A stretch of 64,000 nt of DNA, from contig NZ_JAHXMY010000001.1 in assembly GCF_023149035.1 (NCBI RefSeq), forward strand, positions 434,001-498,000, read 5' to 3'. The DNA is from Microbacterium sp. EYE_78 (lineage in GTDB: Bacteria; Actinomycetota; Actinomycetes; Actinomycetales; Microbacteriaceae). How positions within the stretch are numbered: position 1 is the first letter of the stretch; each line of letters begins with the position of its first letter. Positions 45,564 to 54,358 of this stretch are shown here, one piece after another. The notes beneath the pieces are model-generated. The model saw only the letters and a program-made list of their open reading frames with translations, did no database searches and had not been told where the DNA came from. The translations under genes were made by a program, and so were the position numbers.

Positions 45564-46427
45564 ATGGCCCGCTCCCGCGACCCGATCGACCCGCCTGTCG
45601 CGAGACTGTCCGACGGCCGGCAGGCCCGCATCATCCCGAGCCGCTTCGCCGGCGGCTGGGAGCTCGTCGTCGAGACGACGCCGCAATCGCACGTCGACCT
45701 CGACGACCCGTCGCACCTGCACTTCGAGTACGTCGCCCGGATGGGGGCGGTGATCGACCAGATCGGGATGCCGGGTGAACCCCTCACCGCGGTCCATCTG
45801 GGCGCGGGCGCCATGACGCTCCCGCGCTACGTCGAGCACACCCGGCCGGGGTCGCGGCAGCAGGTGGTCGAGCTCGAGCAGCCGCTCGTCGACCTGGTCC
45901 GCGAGCACCTGCCGCTCCCCCGGGGCGGACAGCTGCGCGTGCGGATCGGCGACGCCCGCGACGTCGCCTCACGGCTGCCGCCGGGGCTCGTCGGCAGCGT
46001 CGACCTCGTGGTCTCGGACGTCTTCGCGGGGGCGCAGACCCCTGCGCACATCACGAGCGTCGAGTACTACCGCGTCCTCGCGGGCCTGCTGGCACCCACC
46101 GGCATCCTGCTCGTGAACATCGCCGACGGCAGCGGACTCGCCTTCGCCCGCAGGCAGGTCGCGACCGTGCGGTCGGTCCTCGAGCACGTCGTGATCCTCG
46201 CCGAGGTCGGCACCCTCAAGAGCGGCCGCTTCGGCAACATCGTCATCGCCGCGTCGCCGTCGCCGCTGCCGATGGAGTGGCTGCCGCGGCTCATGGCGGC
46301 GGGACCGCACCCGGCGAAGGTGGCGCACGGCGACGAACTCGACCGCTTCGCACGCGACGCGAAGATCGTGACGGATGCCGACGCGACCCCGTCGCCGAAG
46401 CCCGCCGCATCCGTCTTCGACCGCTGA
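45564..46427 (+). CDS. Spermidine-synthase-like methyltransferase-fold protein
   Basis: 287 aa from the ATG at 45564; -10 TACCGT (45552..45557) and a 6-nt gap predict leaderless translation, so the longer upstream frame is not used. The Rossmann core has AVHLGAGAMTLPRYVEHTRPGSRQQVVELEQPLVDL, GDARDVASRL and DLVVSDVFAGAQTPAHITSVEYYRVLAGLLAPTGILLVNIADG, as in the spermidine-synthase-like actinobacterial group. The polyamine-binding residues are not obviously conserved, so true spermidine synthase activity is doubtful. Confidence 0.82.
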   Translation: MARSRDPIDPPVARLSDGRQARIIPSRFAGGWELVVETTPQSHVDLDDPSHLHFEYVARMGAVIDQIGMPGEPLTAVHLGAGAMTLPRYVEHTRPGSRQQVVELEQPLVDLVREHLPLPRGGQLRVRIGDARDVASRLPPGLVGSVDLVVSDVFAGAQTPAHITSVEYYRVLAGLLAPTGILLVNIADGSGLAFARRQVATVRSVLEHVVILAEVGTLKSGRFGNIVIAASPSPLPMEWLPRLMAAGPHPAKVAHGDELDRFARDAKIVTDADATPSPKPAASVFDR

Positions 46428-46537
46428 GACCCCGCCCGCCGGTCGCGACCTCCGCGACACCCGGCGCGCCCTCAGCCCGATCACGGCGGCCCCCGGTGAC
46501 ACTGGAGGGACACGTCGCTGGTTCGGAAGGAGTCGCC

Positions 46538-47065
46538 GTGAGCTTCATCAAGGGATACGACCTGGAGACCCTCCGGGAGATCGTCGACCTCGATGAGTGC
46601 GGCGACCGACTCGCCGAACTCGGCGAGCAGCGCAGCCTCGCGGCGATGCTCGAGAAGGTCTGGCTGCTGAAGGTGCTCGGCCGTCTCGATGACGCACTGG
46701 TGGTCTCGGAGCAGTCCGTGCGACTGGCTCGCATGGCGGGGACGCGCAAGGACCTGCTGCGGGCACGCGTGCTGCACGCCACGGTGCAGCAGTTCCGCGG
46801 CGCCTACGCGGCCGCGATCCACGAGCTGAACATGTGCGTGGAGGAGGCCGAGGGGCAGGGCTGGGCGGCGCTCGCCGCCTTCGGCTACCAGCACCGCGGC
46901 AAGGTGAACTTCGACGCCGGCAACGACGGCGCCGCCCGGGCGGACTTCAAGAAGGCCCTCTTCCTGCGCCAGGAGGCCGGCGCCCCGGAGGATCAGCTCG
47001 AGTCGACGCTGCTCGCGATCGACGCCGTTGATCGGCGTCGCAACGGGGCATTCGTCGCGAGCTGA
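46538..47065 (+). CDS. Tetratricopeptide-repeat-like protein
   Basis: 175 aa from GTG at 46538, chosen for the GAAGGAG ribosome-binding site just upstream. All-helical; blocks such as AAMLEKVWLLKVLGRLDDALVVSEQSVRLAR, HATVQQFRGAYAAAIHELNMCVEEAEGQG and YQHRGKVNFDAGNDGAARADFKKALFLRQEAGA have the TPR spacing, three to four repeats. No catalytic domain or membrane segment. Likely a protein-protein scaffold; partner unknown. Monocistronic between leaderless genes. Confidence 0.75.
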   Translation: MSFIKGYDLETLREIVDLDECGDRLAELGEQRSLAAMLEKVWLLKVLGRLDDALVVSEQSVRLARMAGTRKDLLRARVLHATVQQFRGAYAAAIHELNMCVEEAEGQGWAALAAFGYQHRGKVNFDAGNDGAARADFKKALFLRQEAGAPEDQLESTLLAIDAVDRRRNGAFVAS

Positions 47066-47121
47066 CCCGTCACCGAGTCCGAACCCCATCCCGTGTCGTA
47101 CCCCCGTCCTACGGTGTCCGC

Positions 47122-47610
47122 ATGAGTGACCTCATCGATGTGCGCCGCGAGGCCGACGCGCTCCTGGGCGTCCACCTCGACGCCTCGTGGAGCTTCGCGT
47201 TCGACAACGCCAAGCGCCGCGCGGGCGCGTGCGACTACCTCCGCAAGCGCATCACCCTCTCGCGGTACCTGTCGGCCCGGTACGACGACGAGACCAATCG
47301 GCAGACCATCCTCCACGAGATCGCCCATGCGCTCGCAGGCGCCGCGGCCGGTCACGGGATCGAGTGGAAGCGGGTCGCGCGCTCGCTCGGGTACACCGGC
47401 GGTGTGACGCACCGGGGCGAGACGGCCACCGAGCTCGCGCCGTGGGTCGGGGTGTGCCCCGCCGGTCACGTCGCCTTCCGGCACCGCAAGGCCACCCGCG
47501 CGACGTCGTGCGCGCGCTGCGCGCCGACGTTCGACGAGCGCCACCTCATCACCTGGCGGCGGCGCGAGATCACCGCCGAGACGCGGCGGGCGGCGCTCAC
47601 TCCGCGCTGA
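47122..47610 (+). CDS. SprT-like zinc metallopeptidase domain protein
   Basis: 162 aa from the ATG at 47122 (TACGGT, then 6 nt; leaderless type). The SprT-like domain has the gluzincin-type HEIAHA motif (His65, Glu66, His69) after ITLSRYLSARYDDE, and a C-terminal zinc ribbon with VCPAGH and SCARC cysteines. SprT/Spartan-like proteins cleave DNA-bound proteins in eukaryotes; bacterial roles are unclear. The end overlaps the convergent ComB-like gene by 14 nt. Confidence 0.88.
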   Translation: MSDLIDVRREADALLGVHLDASWSFAFDNAKRRAGACDYLRKRITLSRYLSARYDDETNRQTILHEIAHALAGAAAGHGIEWKRVARSLGYTGGVTHRGETATELAPWVGVCPAGHVAFRHRKATRATSCARCAPTFDERHLITWRRREITAETRRAALTPR

Positions 47611-48271
47611 TCGCCTCGGCCGACTCGAACGGATAGGCGCGCCACACGTCGCCGCGCAGGACCGGGACCGCGTCGTCGGCATCGTGCGCCGCCGCGGCCT
47701 GCACCTCGGCGCGGTTGCCGGCCTCGAGCAGCTCCTGACCGGATCCGCTCGCCGTCAGCAGGTGACGGACGGCCGAACGCAGCCCGCGGAACGCTTCGGA
47801 TGCGGCGGCGGCCTCCGGCGACGAGTGGTCGAGGCCGAGCGACTCGAGGGCCGCGAAGACGGCGCCCGCGCCGAGCTGGTCCTCGACGGAGAACCGCAGG
47901 ACCGCGGTGTCCCCGTGCCCCGCCAGTTCGCCGGCGGCGATGACGTTGACGCTCGTTCGCGCCGCTCGACGGTTCTGCTCGGCGAGGACTGCGCGCGCGA
48001 CCGCCGTCGCGTTGCGCAGACACCCCGCGAAGACCACGGCACCGGCGTCCGCCGCGGCGGACGCGACGGCGGCCCCGTTCCGCGAGATCTCGTGCGCCGC
48101 CTCGCCGTGCGGCACGGCCTCGCCCCCGGCGACCTGCGCCGACACCGTGGACGAGAAGCGCAGCACGTCCACGACCACGACCACGTCGGCCGGGGCGAGT
48201 CGTCGAAGCCCGGCCACGCCCCAGTCGAAGCGCAGCTGGTAGCGGGACTGATCGAAGGCGCTCGCGGTCAT
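47597..48271 (-). CDS. ComB-like 2-phosphosulfolactate phosphatase family protein
   Basis: 224 aa. The ComB family signatures are VVVVVDVLRFSSTVSAQVAGG near residue 32 and VVFAGCLRNATAVARAV around residue 80. In methanogens ComB makes sulfolactate for coenzyme M; actinobacteria usually keep the gene as an orphan, with unknown substrate. The ATG overlaps the GH3 stop (ATGA), so it is co-translated with a beta-glucosidase, a pairing I cannot explain biochemically. Confidence 0.82.
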   Translation of the reverse strand: MTASAFDQSRYQLRFDWGVAGLRRLAPADVVVVVDVLRFSSTVSAQVAGGEAVPHGEAAHEISRNGAAVASAAADAGAVVFAGCLRNATAVARAVLAEQNRRAARTSVNVIAAGELAGHGDTAVLRFSVEDQLGAGAVFAALESLGLDHSSPEAAAASEAFRGLRSAVRHLLTASGSGQELLEAGNRAEVQAAAAHDADDAVPVLRGDVWRAYPFESAEAISAE

Positions 48272-50730
48272 TCCTCCAGCGTACGAGCGTCGACGACCGG
48301 CTTCAGCGCGAGCGCGAGGCGGAGGACGTTCCGCGCCGTGCGCTGCAGCTCTCCCCGAGTCAGGCCGCCGTCACGGGCGAGCGACTCGAGGATCGTGTCG
48401 TCGGCGTAGGCCTGGGGCCCGGCATCCGTCTTCACCCCTCCCGGCATGAGCACGTCGACCTGGGCGCGGACCCGATAGGCGTTGTCGGCGAGGGCCGGGA
48501 AGTCGGGGTCGACGGCATCCTCCATCCACCAGTCGGTGACGACGACGCCCTCGTACCCCCACTCCTCGCGGAGCACGACGGTCACGAGGTCGTGGTGATA
48601 GTGCGCCCAGACGCCGTTGATCTGGTTGTACGACGTCATGATCGTCCGGGGCGCGGCCTCGCGTACGCAGATCTCGAACCCGCGCAGGTAGATCTCGCGG
48701 AGCGCGCGCTCCGAGACGCGGGAGTCGTTGCGGGTGCGGTTGGTCTCCTGGTTGTTGGCGGCGAAGTGCTTCGGACACGCCGAGACCCCCGCGCTCTGCA
48801 CGCCGCGGACGACGGCGGCGGCCATGCGGCCGGTGAGCACCGGGTCCTCGCTGAAGTACTCGAAATTGCGCCCGCACAGCGGGTCGCGGTGGATATTCAT
48901 CCCCGGGCTCAGCAGGACGTCCGAGCCCTTCCGGAGCATCTCCTGCCCGTGCAGGGCGGCGACCTCCTCCACGAGCGGCGCGTTCCAGGTCGATGCGAGC
49001 GCGGTGCCCGACGGCAGCAGCGATGCGTAGGCCGACAGCCGCAGCCCGCTCGGGCCGTCGGTCGTCGTGATCGGCGGCACGCCCTTCGCCCGGAGCGACG
49101 CCGAGACGCCGCCGAGGACCCCCGCATTGCCCGGGGCACCGAGCGGGCTGTGCATCGTGACGTCGCCGCGGGCGAGGAGCGAGAGTTCCTCGTCGGTCAG
49201 CTGCGCGACGAACCCGTCGAGGGATGCGGTACCGGCCGCCACGTCCGCGAGTCCGATCCCCCGGTCACCGGTCGGCGCGACCTCGGGCGGCAGCATCGCT
49301 CGCACCCGGTCGGCGCGCGAGACGGTCGAGGTGGGGACGGGCTCGCGCGCGATGACCGCCGATCCATCGGCCCTGCGGGCGAGCGTGATCCGTTCGAAGG
49401 GCACGACGGGCGCGGCGACCTCGGCGAGCGCGCGGACGACCCGGAGCTCCGCGATGTCGAACGCGGCGACCTGCGCCGCCGACCGCACGTCGGTGCCGAC
49501 GAACACGGGGTACGCGCCCGCCTCGAGCACCCAGCTGCTGCGGTGGCCCGTGGCGCCGCCGTCGTCGTACGAGGCGAGGTCGTCGAGGTGCACCTCGAGG
49601 TGCAGCGTCTCGGACGCGCCGGGAGACAGCTCCCCCGTCTTGGCGAAGGCCGCGAGGTGACGCGCAGGCTTTCCGAGCGCCCCGTCCGGCGCCCCGGTGT
49701 ACACCTGCACGACCTCTCGGCCGGCGGTGGCGCCCGTGTTGGTCACCGTGACCTCGAGGCCGAGACGGCCGGCATCCCGCATCGTCGCATCGGTGCGGAC
49801 CCCGAAGGTCGTGTACGACAGACCGAACCCGAACGGGAAGAGCACGCGCTCGGGCGCGAAGGTCTCGAAGTAGCGGTAGCCGACGAAGACGTCCTCGGCG
49901 TACTCATTGGCATCGGGATGCCCGAAGTTCGGGGCGCTCGGATAGTCCGCGTACGAGCGGGCGATGGTGTCGGTGAGCTTTCCGCTCGGCGACGACTCGC
50001 CGGCCAGGACACCGGCGATCGCGCGGGCGCCCTCCATGCCGCCCTGCCAGGCGTACAGCACCGCACCGATGCGGTCGCCGTATTCGGCGAGCCACGCCAG
50101 GTCCATGACGTTGCCGGCGTCGAGGACGACGACGGTGCGGTCGAAGTGCGCGGTGACGGCGTCGAGCAGCGTCCGCTCGTCCTCCGTCAGGTAGTAGCTG
50201 CCGGGCTCCAAGACGCTCTCACGGGCCTCGCCGGCGGCGCGGCCGAGAGCGACGACGGCCGTGTCGGCACGGGATGCCGCCGCCTCGACGTCGGCGACGT
50301 CGATCGGCATCTCGGGGAAGTGGTGCGGCCACTGACCCCACGTCGCGGTGAACACCGGCCGGTTCGCCGCGGACCACGTCGCATAGCGCGAGGCCAGCTG
50401 CTCGTCGACCCGCACGCCGGCGTCGCGGAGGCCCGCGAGGAGGTTCCAGATGTACGGCACCTTGACGTCGCCGCCCGACCCGTACCCGACGGCGAACCAG
50501 TCGATCTGCACGCGGCCGAAGACGGCGACGGAGCGGCTGCCGAGCGGGAGGGTGCCGTCGTTGGTCAGCAGCACGGCGCCCTCGCCCGCGGCCGTCCTGG
50601 CTGCCGCGGCAAGCGCCGGGTCGAGCGTGGGGTCGGTGTCGAGCAGCAGCGTCGAGATCTGGGCGACGGACTCGACGGGTGCGAGGGTGTGCGAGCGGTC
50701 GCCCGACTCGATGGCGGGATCCAGGGGCAT
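48268..50730 (-). CDS. GH3 beta-glucosidase with permuted domain order
   Basis: 820 aa from the ATG at 50730. Glycoside hydrolase family 3, but with the alpha/beta sandwich first (about 30-290, AAGEGAVLLTNDGTLPLGSRSVAVFG), then a fibronectin-III-like module (about 305-390), and the TIM-barrel domain last (about 450-800). The nucleophile is Asp733 (VVVTDWWME), and SACPKHFAANNQETNR is the conserved substrate block. This order is known from some rumen and plant-associated beta-glucosidases. No signal peptide: an intracellular enzyme. A CebR-type operator upstream points to cello-oligosaccharides as inducers. Confidence 0.95.
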   Translation of the reverse strand: MPLDPAIESGDRSHTLAPVESVAQISTLLLDTDPTLDPALAAAARTAAGEGAVLLTNDGTLPLGSRSVAVFGRVQIDWFAVGYGSGGDVKVPYIWNLLAGLRDAGVRVDEQLASRYATWSAANRPVFTATWGQWPHHFPEMPIDVADVEAAASRADTAVVALGRAAGEARESVLEPGSYYLTEDERTLLDAVTAHFDRTVVVLDAGNVMDLAWLAEYGDRIGAVLYAWQGGMEGARAIAGVLAGESSPSGKLTDTIARSYADYPSAPNFGHPDANEYAEDVFVGYRYFETFAPERVLFPFGFGLSYTTFGVRTDATMRDAGRLGLEVTVTNTGATAGREVVQVYTGAPDGALGKPARHLAAFAKTGELSPGASETLHLEVHLDDLASYDDGGATGHRSSWVLEAGAYPVFVGTDVRSAAQVAAFDIAELRVVRALAEVAAPVVPFERITLARRADGSAVIAREPVPTSTVSRADRVRAMLPPEVAPTGDRGIGLADVAAGTASLDGFVAQLTDEELSLLARGDVTMHSPLGAPGNAGVLGGVSASLRAKGVPPITTTDGPSGLRLSAYASLLPSGTALASTWNAPLVEEVAALHGQEMLRKGSDVLLSPGMNIHRDPLCGRNFEYFSEDPVLTGRMAAAVVRGVQSAGVSACPKHFAANNQETNRTRNDSRVSERALREIYLRGFEICVREAAPRTIMTSYNQINGVWAHYHHDLVTVVLREEWGYEGVVVTDWWMEDAVDPDFPALADNAYRVRAQVDVLMPGGVKTDAGPQAYADDTILESLARDGGLTRGELQRTARNVLRLALALKPVVDARTLEE

Positions 50731-50767
50731 GGGGTTCTCTCGGGACGACGGATGCGGCCGGAGCCGC

Positions 50768-50787
50768 GTGGGAGCGCTCCCACCATA
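50768..50787 (-). promoter_or_regulatory. CebR-type operator and -10 box of the GH3 gene
   Basis: GTGGGAGCGCTCCCAC (50768..50783) is a perfect palindrome containing TGGGAGCGCTCCCA, the exact 14-bp CebR box described in Streptomyces cellulose utilisation. The minus-strand -10 TATGGT (+ strand 50782..50787) touches it, so binding would repress. No cebR gene lies in the window. Confidence 0.88.
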
Positions 50788-50820
50788 CCGGCGCCGCGGC
50801 GGGGATGCGAGACTCGGGGG

Positions 50821-51336
50821 ATGCGGATCCTCCTGAAGCTCGAGCTCGACTGCACCGCCGACGCCGCATGGCGGGCGCTCCACTCCCCGCGCGCCATCGC
50901 CGAGCTCTACGGGCCGCTGCTCGAAATGGGCCCGATGGCGGCCGAGCTGCCGACCTCGCTCGAGAACGGCGCAGACGTGCCGGTCGAGATCCGGGCGCTG
51001 GGGCTGTTCCCCGCCGGACAGCAGCTCATCCACGTGAGCGATCGATTCACCGAGGACTCGAACGGCGCCGTCCGCATCCTCCGCGACAGTGGCATCCCCC
51101 TCACCGGCCCGCTCGCGACCCTCGACGTGTGGGACCACCAGATGGCGGTCAGCCCCCTGCCGGGCGACCCGACGAAGACGCTGTGGCGCGATCGGCTGAC
51201 GATCGGCGGTGCGACCGCCCTGCCGCTGTGGCCGGTCCTGTGGGCGACGTGGCAGTACCGCGGCCTGCGCCTGCGGGCGCTGGCACCCACCTGGTCGTAC
51301 GAGCCCCCGGCGCCCGAGGCGGATGGACCGGCCTGA
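50821..51336 (+). CDS. SRPBCC-like protein of unknown function
   Basis: 171 aa from the ATG at 50821 (GAGACT 50809..50814 then 6 nt; leaderless type). The start LLKLELDCTADAAWRALHSPRAIAELYGPLLEM resembles the first strand and helices of START/SRPBCC ligand-binding folds, and the remainder alternates strands (VWDHQMAVSPLPGD-TLWRDRLTIGG). A helical end (LWPVLWATWQYRGLRLRAL) fits the long C-terminal helix. No specific family assigned. Divergent from the GH3 gene with 90 bp between. Confidence 0.7.
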   Translation: MRILLKLELDCTADAAWRALHSPRAIAELYGPLLEMGPMAAELPTSLENGADVPVEIRALGLFPAGQQLIHVSDRFTEDSNGAVRILRDSGIPLTGPLATLDVWDHQMAVSPLPGDPTKTLWRDRLTIGGATALPLWPVLWATWQYRGLRLRALAPTWSYEPPAPEADGPA

Positions 51337-51352
51337 GGCGTCCCGCGCCGAC

Positions 51353-51382
51353 GCCCCGCGCGACCGGACGGTCGCACGGGGC
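51353..51382. terminator. Hairpin between convergent genes
   Basis: GCCCCGCGCGACC (51353..51365) pairs with GGTCGCACGGGGC (51370..51382) with one mismatch and a 4-nt loop. It lies 17 nt past the SRPBCC-like gene and 9 nt past the permease stop. Confidence 0.8.
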
Positions 51383-51390
51383 GGGCCTGA

Positions 51391-52860
51391 TCACTCGGCG
51401 AGCGCTTCGACGGGCGCCGTCCGCGTCGCGATGCGCGTCGGTGCGACAGCCGCGGCCAGCGTGAGCGCGGCGGTCGCGAGCACGACGACGACCACGGGCA
51501 GCCACGGCACGGCGGGTGCGACGAAGGTCGGCGCCGTCCACGACGGGGGCATGGCGACCGAGCCGAGGAGCGACTGGGCCGCGACCCATCCGTAGAGGAC
51601 GCCGAGCGTCAATCCGAAGAGCAGCGCGGTGATCGTGACGTGCGCCGCCTCGATGAGCACCATGCGCCGGATCTGTGCCGACGTGAGGCCGAGCGCGCGC
51701 AGCAGGCCGAGTTCGCGACGGCGCTGCACGACGCCGATCGTGAGGAGGTTCACGAGTCCCACCGCCGCGATGACGGCGCTGACCGCGACGAGGCTCATCA
51801 TGACCGTCGAGAACGTGTCGATCATCTGGTCGAACGCGGGATCGGGAACCCCGCCACCCGACGCTGAGACGAGGGCCTTCACCGACTCCGCGGCGACGGC
51901 GAACATCACCACGAGCGCGACGCCCATCACCACGCCGATGGCCATGCGGCTCGAGCGCTCCGGGTACCGGACGGCGTTCTCAGCGGCCAGGCGCGCCGTG
52001 ACCGAACGGCCGAAGAGGCGACCGGTCGCCTTCAGGAGCGGCGGCATGATCGACACGGCGCTGAGCGAGACCGCGGTGAAGGAGCAGAGACCGCCGAAGA
52101 ACGCGACCACGACGCCGATCGGGCTGAGCGCGCCCAGGAGCAGCCCGCCCCCGAGGAGCATCACGCCGATCACGCCGAGCACGATCGCGACGACGCGCCG
52201 ACCGCGACGCTCGGCGATCTCGTCGCGCGAGCGCTCGACCGACCCCCCGAGCGCTTCGAGCGGCGTCACCGTCAGCACGCGCCGCGACCCCGCCCACGCG
52301 GCGAGCCACGTCGTGAGGACGACGGCGATCGCGGGGACGACGAGGACGGGCTGCACGGCGGCGTAGCCCGAGGCGACGCCGAGGACCCGGTCGAGGAGGG
52401 GGATCGCCAGCACGACCGCGAGCACCGTGAGCACGAGCCCCGCGACCGCGCCGACGGCGCCCACGACGAACCCCTGTCCGGCGACCTCGCTGCGCTGGGA
52501 ACGCGCCGTCGCGCCGATCAGACGCAGCAGCGCGATGCGCCGGGTGCGGCCCGCGATGATCGTCGAGAACGTGTTGGCCGTGACGATGGCGGCGACGTAG
52601 ACGGCGACCGACAGCAGGACCCCGCTCAGGATGCCGAGGATCAATGTGAGCGTGTCGGAGGACCCGTAGAGCGGGTTGGCGGCGAACACCGCCGCGATGT
52701 AGCCGGTCGCTGAGAGGAGCACGACGCCGAACGCCGTCGAGATCGCCGAGACGAGGATCGTCGCCCCCATGCCGCGTTCGCGGAGCCACGCGAGGCGCGA
52801 CAGCCGCGCGGGTTCGACAGCGACGGCGGGCGCGTCGACGTGGGATACGAGGGCGGTCAT
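51391..52860 (-). CDS. FtsX-type ABC transporter permease
   Basis: 489 aa with about eight membrane helices in two FtsX units: TRRIALLRLIGATARSQRSEVAGQGFVVGAVGAVAGLVLT and RRRELGLLRALGLTSAQIRRMVLIEAAHVTITALLFG are the two conserved RxxExxxLRxxG cores. Unlike MacB it lacks the large periplasmic domain. Its start overlaps the ATPase stop (ATGA). Such pairs act in lipoprotein, peptide or antibiotic handling and often sit beside two-component systems, as here. Substrate unknown. Confidence 0.9.
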   Translation of the reverse strand: MTALVSHVDAPAVAVEPARLSRLAWLRERGMGATILVSAISTAFGVVLLSATGYIAAVFAANPLYGSSDTLTLILGILSGVLLSVAVYVAAIVTANTFSTIIAGRTRRIALLRLIGATARSQRSEVAGQGFVVGAVGAVAGLVLTVLAVVLAIPLLDRVLGVASGYAAVQPVLVVPAIAVVLTTWLAAWAGSRRVLTVTPLEALGGSVERSRDEIAERRGRRVVAIVLGVIGVMLLGGGLLLGALSPIGVVVAFFGGLCSFTAVSLSAVSIMPPLLKATGRLFGRSVTARLAAENAVRYPERSSRMAIGVVMGVALVVMFAVAAESVKALVSASGGGVPDPAFDQMIDTFSTVMMSLVAVSAVIAAVGLVNLLTIGVVQRRRELGLLRALGLTSAQIRRMVLIEAAHVTITALLFGLTLGVLYGWVAAQSLLGSVAMPPSWTAPTFVAPAVPWLPVVVVVLATAALTLAAAVAPTRIATRTAPVEALAE

Positions 52861-53618
52861 GCCGCCACCTCCGTCTGCAGCATGTGCGTCGAGATCTGCT
52901 CGGCGGTCTGGCGGGGCTTGTCGGCCACGATGCGCCCGTCGCCGAGGAACAGGACGCGGTCGGCGTACGAGGCGGCGACGGGGTCGTGCGTCACCATCGC
53001 GATCGACTGCCCGTGGTCCCGGCTGGCTGCCGCGAGCAGCGACAGCACCTCGCGACCGCTGCGGGAGTCGAGGTTGCCGGTCGGCTCGTCCGCGAAGACG
53101 AGGTCGGGCGCCGTCGCCAACGCGCGGGCGATGGCGACGCGCTGCTGCTGTCCGCCCGAGAGCTGGTGCGGACGGTGGCGCAGGCGCGGGCCCAGCCCCA
53201 GGCTGGCGACGAGCCCGTCGATGCGGGTGTGCTCCTGCGACGTGGGGCGGCGGCCGTCGAGGTCGAACGGCAGCAGGATGTTGCCGATCGCGTCGAGCGT
53301 CGGCACGAGGTTGAACGACTGGAACACGAACCCGACGCGGCGGCGGCGCAGGATCGTGAGCTCCACGTCCGACAGCCCGGTGATCTCGGTGTCGCCGATC
53401 CAGACGGCACCGGATGCCGGTGCGTCGAGCCCCGCCATGATGTGCATGAGCGTCGACTTGCCCGAGCCCGACGGGCCCATGATCGCGGTGAACTCGCCGC
53501 GTCGGATGCCGACGGTGACGTCGTCGAGCGCTCGGACGGCGGACTCGCCCCCGCCATAGGTCTTCGTGAGGTTCTGGACGCGGGCGGCGAGGCCCATCTC
53601 GGTGGTCGTGATCTGCAT
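52857..53618 (-). CDS. ABC transporter ATP-binding protein (LolD/MacB type)
   Basis: 253 aa from the ATG at 53618; -10 TAGCGT (+ strand 53626..53631) lies 7 nt upstream. Walker A GPSGSGKST, Q-loop VFQSFNLVPTL, signature [15 protein letters not shown], Walker B LVFADEPTGNLD and the H-loop THDP are intact; the ETIGLSD- and RRVGFVFQ-like region marks the LolD/MacB/SalX class. It energises the FtsX-type permease encoded next. The response regulator gene lies 98 nt upstream on the same strand. Confidence 0.95.
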   Translation of the reverse strand: MQITTTEMGLAARVQNLTKTYGGGESAVRALDDVTVGIRRGEFTAIMGPSGSGKSTLMHIMAGLDAPASGAVWIGDTEITGLSDVELTILRRRRVGFVFQSFNLVPTLDAIGNILLPFDLDGRRPTSQEHTRIDGLVASLGLGPRLRHRPHQLSGGQQQRVAIARALATAPDLVFADEPTGNLDSRSGREVLSLLAAASRDHGQSIAMVTHDPVAASYADRVLFLGDGRIVADKPRQTAEQISTHMLQTEVAA

Positions 53619-53716
53619 GTCTCCGACGCTACGGACGGCCCCCGGCCCGCCGCATCGGCCCATCGTCGCGGCGGCGTACATCCCGAGGATGATCCCGGGG
53701 AGGCCGTGCGGCGGGG

Positions 53717-54358
53717 TCAGGCCAGACCGTGCTCGAAGGCGAAGACGACGAGCTGCACGCGGTCTCGCAGCGACAGCTTCGACAGGATGCGGCTGACGTG
53801 GGTCTTCACGGTGGCTTCGGAGAGGAACTCCCGCGCTGCGATCTCGGCGTTGGAGAGTCCTCGTGCGGCGAGCGCGAAGATCTCGCGCTCGCGCTCGGTG
53901 AGCTCCTGGAAGGACGGCGGCACCGCCCGCACCGGTTCGTGCAGCTGCGCGAACAGCTCCCGTGTCGCCGCGGCGGCGATCACCGAGGAGCCGGCGTGCA
54001 CCGTGCGGATGGCCGCCAGCAGGAACTCCGGGTCGGCGTCCTTCAGCAGGAACCCGCTGGCGCCGCGTTGGATGGCGCGGGCCGCCGCCTCGTCGAGGTC
54101 GAATGTCGTCAGCATGACCACCTTGGGCGGGTCGGCGTCGGCGAGCAGGGCCTCGGTCGCGGCGAGCCCGTCCATCACCGGCATCCGGATGTCCATGAGG
54201 ACGACGTCGGGTCGGGTCTGTCGGACGACCTCGATCGCCTGCGCGCCGTCGGACGCCTCGCCGACGACCTCGAGGTCGGGCTGCGAGGCGACGACCATGC
54301 GGATGCCGGCGCGGAAGAGGGCCTGGTCGTCGACGAGGACGACGCGGATGACGCTCAT
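53717..54358 (-). CDS. NarL/LuxR-type response regulator
   Basis: 213 aa. Receiver domain with phospho-acceptor Asp56 (VVLMDIRMPVMDG), acidic pair Asp10-Asp11, Thr and Lys switch residues (MLTTFD, FLLKDAD). C-terminal LuxR helix-turn-helix: LTEREREIFALAARGLSNAEIAAREFLSEATVKTHVSRILSKL. Its ATG overlaps the histidine-kinase stop (ATGA). Likely controls the ABC transporter genes downstream and perhaps its own operon. Confidence 0.96.
   Translation of the reverse strand: MSVIRVVLVDDQALFRAGIRMVVASQPDLEVVGEASDGAQAIEVVRQTRPDVVLMDIRMPVMDGLAATEALLADADPPKVVMLTTFDLDEAAARAIQRGASGFLLKDADPEFLLAAIRTVHAGSSVIAAAATRELFAQLHEPVRAVPPSFQELTEREREIFALAARGLSNAEIAAREFLSEATVKTHVSRILSKLSLRDRVQLVVFAFEHGLA

Noticed and set aside
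48592-51336. A 2.7-kb open frame antisense to the GH3 gene, and similar long antisense frames at 32564..35173 and 2467..4542
   Set aside because: High-GC codon bias opens long antisense frames; these translate to low-complexity Arg/Gly/Glu-rich protein with no domain, while the opposite strand holds clear families.
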